Below, in pieces: positions 5,690-8,682 of a stretch of 8,682 bases of DNA. The stretch covers positions 1 through 8,682 of the forward strand of contig JAITAY010000117.1 in NCBI GenBank assembly GCA_031283915.1. Direction: 5' to 3'. The notes below the pieces were generated by a model. The model saw nothing but the letters and a program-made list of their open reading frames with translations, had not been told where the DNA came from and did no database searches. The translations under genes were made by a program, and so were the position numbers. The first letter of the stretch is position 1; every line of letters begins with the position of its first letter. The DNA is from Tannerella sp. GTDB lineage: Bacteria; Bacteroidota; Bacteroidia; Bacteroidales; Tannerellaceae.

Positions 5690-7837
5690 ATGAAACGAAA
5701 TCAATACATATTACTCTACGTGATCGTCGTCTGTTCCATGGGGCTTGCGGCGCAAAACCGTCCTGCCGGCGGACGCGGCGGTTTCTCGCTGGCTGCCAGA
5801 AATACGGCTGCACAACTGCCCGACTCGCTGGCAGAGGTCAACGATTCGACGGCCACGCAACGGATCACGGCTTACCGCTTGACCGGACTGGGCGATCCGT
5901 ATGTGACACCTATGGATACGGCCAGCCTGAACATGGCCAATCGTACGCTGGCGGAAGGACGGGGCGTTGCCATCGCTCACACGGGCAATATCGCCTCGCC
6001 GTCGCAAAGCCGTATCTTCGCCGAACGAAACCGGGAACGCGATTTTATCTTTGCCGATGTGTACGATCACTATGTCATCACGTCCCGAAACGGCTGTTTT
6101 TATGATACCAAACTGCCCTACAGTACTATTTTGTATACACGCGCCGGAGGGTCTACCAACCGGGAAGAACAACTGAAAATCTTCCTGACAGGCAATTTCG
6201 GCAGGAAAATCAATGCAGGGGGCGATTTTGACTATGTATACAGCCGCGGGCATTACCAGTCGAACGGCAACAAGATGATTAATTACCGGCTTTTCGGCAG
6301 TTACCGCTCCGACCGTTACGAAGCCTGTGCCCATGTCCGCAACTTCAATATGGTCAACAGTGAAAACGGCGGCCTGACCAATGACCGTTACATCACGCAT
6401 CCCGATGAGTTTGCAAACGGACGCCGGAAGGTCGATACCCGATCGTTTCCTGCCCGTTTCACCAACGTGTGGAACCGGGTACGGGGGCAAAACTTTTTCC
6501 TCTCGCATCGCTACAACCTCGGTTTCTATCGTGAACTGACCGAAACGGAACAGAAACAAAAGAGACAGAAGGAACAGGAAAAAGAAGAACGGGAAGCCCG
6601 GGCTGCGACGGAAACCGGGAGGGAAAACACCGGCAACCCGGACGCTTCGCCGCCGCCTCAGCCGGCTGCCGGAGAAGAGGAGGAGGACATACATGCCAAT
6701 GAAGTTTTTGTACCCGTTTCCAGCGTGATCCATACCGTTGAATACGAAAACAACAGCAGACGGTTTACTTCGACGGACCGCTCCCATATCGTCGACACGT
6801 GTTACGCCAACCGCTTCGGGAAGGCGGATTCGCTGTTGAACGACTATACGTCGATGTGGAGGCTGAACAATACGGTGGCGCTTGCCCTGCGCGAGGGTTT
6901 CCAGGACTGGGCGAAGTTCGGATTGACGGCTTTTGCCGCTATCGAACAGCGAAAGTTCTTTCTGCCCGGTGATTCACTGCTCGGGAAAATGAAATACGAA
7001 GAGTTTGCCACTTTTATCGGCGCCGAACTGACCAAACGCCGGGGAAGCATCCTGACCTACCAGGCGCATGGCGAGCTGTGTGTGCTGGGAGACGATCTGG
7101 GCGAATTTCGTCTTGAGGGTGACGTCCGGACGCGCTTCCGCCTGTTCGGAAAAGAGGCCGCCATCCAAGCCCGGGGATACATCAAAAACCTGAGACCGGC
7201 CTTCTACTGGCGTCATTACCACAGCCGTTATTTCTGGTGGGACGCGGATCTGAACAACATCCAGCGTGTATATGTTGAAGGATTGGCGGCTTGGGAACAG
7301 ACGCATACCCAGCTTGCTGCCGGGGTGGAGAGTATTCAAAACCATGTATTTTTCAATACAAACGGCGTGTCGGAACAGTATGGCGCCAACTTGCAGGTCG
7401 TCACCGGGCGGCTGAAACAGGATGTTCGCTACAAGGGATTCGGATGGGAAAACGAACTGGTATACCAGTTGAGCAGCAACGAGCAGGTGTTGCCTTTGCC
7501 GCAACTGAGCGCTCATTCCAACCTGTATGTCGCCTTCAGGCTGGCAAAGGTATTAAGCGTACAACTCGGAGCGGACGTGCATTATTACACGTCTTACTAC
7601 GTTCCCTCCTATGAACCGGCCACCCAGCAATTCCAGCTTCAGAATCAAATGAAAATGGGCGGCTATCCTCTGCTCAACGCCTACGCCAATTTCCATCTCA
7701 AACAAACCTGTTTCTTCGTCTCGGGCTATAATCTGGGAAGCGTGATGATCAATCATCCGTCCTATTTCTCCATGCCGCATTACCCGCTGAATCCGATGGT
7801 TGTCAAGATCGGACTGGCTGTTACGTTCAATAATTAA
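5690..7837 (+). CDS. Putative outer-membrane porin (Porin_10-like)
   Basis: A 715-aa predicted beta-barrel protein. ATG 5690 is preferred over an in-frame ATG at 5651 because it gives a clean signal peptide: MKRNQYILLYVIVVCSMGLAA, cut before Gln22. The mature N-terminus is Gly/Arg-rich. The body has the alternating aromatic and polar strands, with Tyr/Arg/Asn-rich turns, expected of an outer-membrane barrel (DYVYSRGHYQSNGNKMINYRLFGSY, broken here as several strands; later FYWRHYHSRYFWWD and YYTSYYVPSYEP). The chain ends in MVVKIGLAVTFNN, resembling a terminal barrel strand. Overall layout and length fit the Bacteroidetes Porin_10 group; this is by eye. Residues about 285-333 are a highly charged Glu/Lys/Arg stretch followed by a Pro/Ala linker and an acidic run, probably an extended loop. 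No terminator separates it from the ECF sigma gene 38 bp downstream, so co-transcription is likely. Confidence 0.82.
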   Translation: MKRNQYILLYVIVVCSMGLAAQNRPAGGRGGFSLAARNTAAQLPDSLAEVNDSTATQRITAYRLTGLGDPYVTPMDTASLNMANRTLAEGRGVAIAHTGNIASPSQSRIFAERNRERDFIFADVYDHYVITSRNGCFYDTKLPYSTILYTRAGGSTNREEQLKIFLTGNFGRKINAGGDFDYVYSRGHYQSNGNKMINYRLFGSYRSDRYEACAHVRNFNMVNSENGGLTNDRYITHPDEFANGRRKVDTRSFPARFTNVWNRVRGQNFFLSHRYNLGFYRELTETEQKQKRQKEQEKEEREARAATETGRENTGNPDASPPPQPAAGEEEEDIHANEVFVPVSSVIHTVEYENNSRRFTSTDRSHIVDTCYANRFGKADSLLNDYTSMWRLNNTVALALREGFQDWAKFGLTAFAAIEQRKFFLPGDSLLGKMKYEEFATFIGAELTKRRGSILTYQAHGELCVLGDDLGEFRLEGDVRTRFRLFGKEAAIQARGYIKNLRPAFYWRHYHSRYFWWDADLNNIQRVYVEGLAAWEQTHTQLAAGVESIQNHVFFNTNGVSEQYGANLQVVTGRLKQDVRYKGFGWENELVYQLSSNEQVLPLPQLSAHSNLYVAFRLAKVLSVQLGADVHYYTSYYVPSYEPATQQFQLQNQMKMGGYPLLNAYANFHLKQTCFFVSGYNLGSVMINHPSYFSMPHYPLNPMVVKIGLAVTFNN

Positions 7838-7875
7838 CCGTTGCGAATAGCCTTGTTTTCAATAGCAGCCCTGTT

Positions 7876-8439
7876 ATGTGTGACAACGAAAGCAAAATAC
7901 AGTGGAGCCGGTTCGTTTCGGGCGACAACAAGGCGTATGACTGGCTTTACAGCACATACATCCAGTGCCTTTACCGGTACGGATTGCATTTTACCTCCGA
8001 CGGTGAAGCCGTAAAGGACTGTATCCAGGACGTTTTTACCAACCTCTACAGAAACAGGCGCAAACTCATTGTGCCGGCCAACGTGAAGGTATACCTGTTC
8101 GTGTCGCTTAAAAACAGCTTGCTCAGATATCTTGCCGAACATTACAGGTACGGGAGCGAAAAGGCGGAAGTTGATGCACCGTTTCTGCTCGAGCCTACCG
8201 TCGAAGACGAATACATCGACAACGAACAGCTCGTCCGGCAGGAAAAAATGATCGAAAAGCTGCTGTCCGTCCTCAGCCCGCGCCAGAAGGAACTGATCTA
8301 TTACCGCTTCATACAGGAACTCCAGTGGGACGAAATCTGCAAACTGATGAACCTGAACTACCAGTCCGCCCAGAACCTTCTCCAGCGCGCCCTCAGAAAA
8401 ATACGGGAAAACTTCGACATCGAAAACCTTGATATTTAG
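7876..8439 (+). CDS. ECF-type RNA polymerase sigma factor
   Basis: 187 aa, the normal size for an extracytoplasmic-function sigma-70 factor with only regions 2 and 4. Region 2 (about 8-85) has FVSGDNKAYDWLYSTY, AVKDCIQDVFTNLYRNR and a VKVYLFVSLKNSLLRYL helix. An acidic linker covers about 95-118. Region 4 (about 126-180) has LSPRQKELIYYRFIQELQWDE, then LMNLNYQSAQNLLQRALRKIRE as the DNA-binding helix-turn-helix. The start at 7876 leaves a 38-bp gap to the porin stop, and no good TAnnTTTG box is present in it (TAGCCTTG at 7848-7855 has one mismatch). A FecR-like gene follows at 87 bp, the usual sigma/anti-sigma pairing in Bacteroidetes, where such pairs respond to outer-membrane uptake signals. 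The actual inducer and targets are not visible. Confidence 0.92.
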   Translation: MCDNESKIQWSRFVSGDNKAYDWLYSTYIQCLYRYGLHFTSDGEAVKDCIQDVFTNLYRNRRKLIVPANVKVYLFVSLKNSLLRYLAEHYRYGSEKAEVDAPFLLEPTVEDEYIDNEQLVRQEKMIEKLLSVLSPRQKELIYYRFIQELQWDEICKLMNLNYQSAQNLLQRALRKIRENFDIENLDI

Positions 8440-8526
8440 CCGCCTGAAAAATAATCAAAAAAAATAGCATTTCAGTGAGTATAAAACCGGATTGTCCGTA
8501 TCCTTGAAGAAACGTAAAAACGGAAA
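8440..8526 (+). promoter_or_regulatory. Spacer between ECF sigma and FecR-like gene
   Basis: An 87-bp A-rich gap. TATCCTTG (8499-8506) has one mismatch to TAnnTTTG and would start transcription a few bases before the ATG at 8527. No -33 TTTG at proper spacing and no terminator are seen, so co-transcription with the sigma gene is the simpler reading. Confidence 0.25.
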
Positions 8527-8682
8527 ATGACGGATTATACAAAATATACGGCCGACGAGCTGCTGAGGGATGATTACTTCTTTCGATCGGAACTTTATCC
8601 AACGAAGGAAAGCCATGCATTCTGGAGCCGTCTGCACGCCCAATCGCCCGCCACGGCAAAAGAAATCGACCTTGCGCGCCTG
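8527..8682 (+). CDS. FecR-family anti-sigma factor (N-terminus, runs off window)
   Basis: Translation from ATG 8527 is open through the last base, giving 52 codons: MTDYTKYTADELLRDDYFF at the start, then the stretch PTKESHAFWSRL and an Asp/Leu/Ala-rich helix. The pattern YT-x3-L-x2-DD-x-F followed by an ES-x2-FW motif is typical of the cytoplasmic N-terminal anti-sigma domain of Bacteroidetes FecR-like proteins, which bind their partner sigma factor. The membrane helix and periplasmic FecR domain would lie beyond the window. Its place directly behind an ECF sigma gene supports this. The short length available limits confidence. Confidence 0.75.
   Translation, partial: MTDYTKYTADELLRDDYFFRSELYPTKESHAFWSRLHAQSPATAKEIDLARL

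Noticed and set aside
5711..6787. Minus-strand frame of 358 codons inside the porin gene
   Set aside because: Antisense shadow; the plus strand has a signal peptide and a barrel-like pattern over the same stretch.
7848..7855. TAGCCTTG as a promoter for the ECF sigma gene
   Set aside because: One mismatch in the conserved TTTG part and no -33 TTTG; co-transcription with the porin is simpler.

Overview
The window looks like Bacteroidales chromosome of moderate GC content. The reasons are the primary sigma factor of the short Bacteroidetes type (286 aa, starting MRQLKITKS), several promoter boxes of the Bacteroidetes form TAnnTTTG, a Porin_10-type outer-membrane protein, and an ECF sigma factor followed by a FecR-type anti-sigma gene. 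The genus cannot be fixed from the sequence; a Parabacteroides- or Tannerella-like organism would fit.

Layout. On the minus strand at the left edge (9-329) is the C-terminal end of a PD-(D/E)XK nuclease with its cysteine cluster but no N-terminus. It lies behind a tRNA-Lys(CTT) gene (383-455) that has its own promoter and an intrinsic terminator. A spacer of about 340 bp holds regulatory-looking repeats and leads into htrA (798-2321), a membrane-anchored or periplasmic HtrA/Deg serine protease with two PDZ domains. rpoD (2479-3339) follows, ending at a strong terminator. Next is a secreted GH39-like clan GH-A glycoside hydrolase (3475-5022) with an unusual extra domain inserted in the barrel after the catalytic nucleophile.

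The most unusual stretch is 5023-5689. It holds 19 tandem copies of a 21/22-bp unit (5151-5551). Each copy is a 16-bp near-perfect palindrome plus a 5-bp linker, repeated at two helical turns, and the base changes between copies mostly keep the pairing. A separate long imperfect hairpin with GTAGAGAC-type ends follows.

The right part is a compact plus-strand group: a putative porin (5690-7837) whose promoter box almost touches its start codon, an ECF sigma factor 38 bp downstream (7876-8439), and the start of a FecR-like anti-sigma factor running off the window (8527-8682). HtrA and RpoD are housekeeping functions (envelope protein quality control and basal transcription). The porin, sigma and anti-sigma genes look like an envelope or nutrient-uptake unit. 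Nothing in the sequence directly ties the palindrome array to either neighbour.
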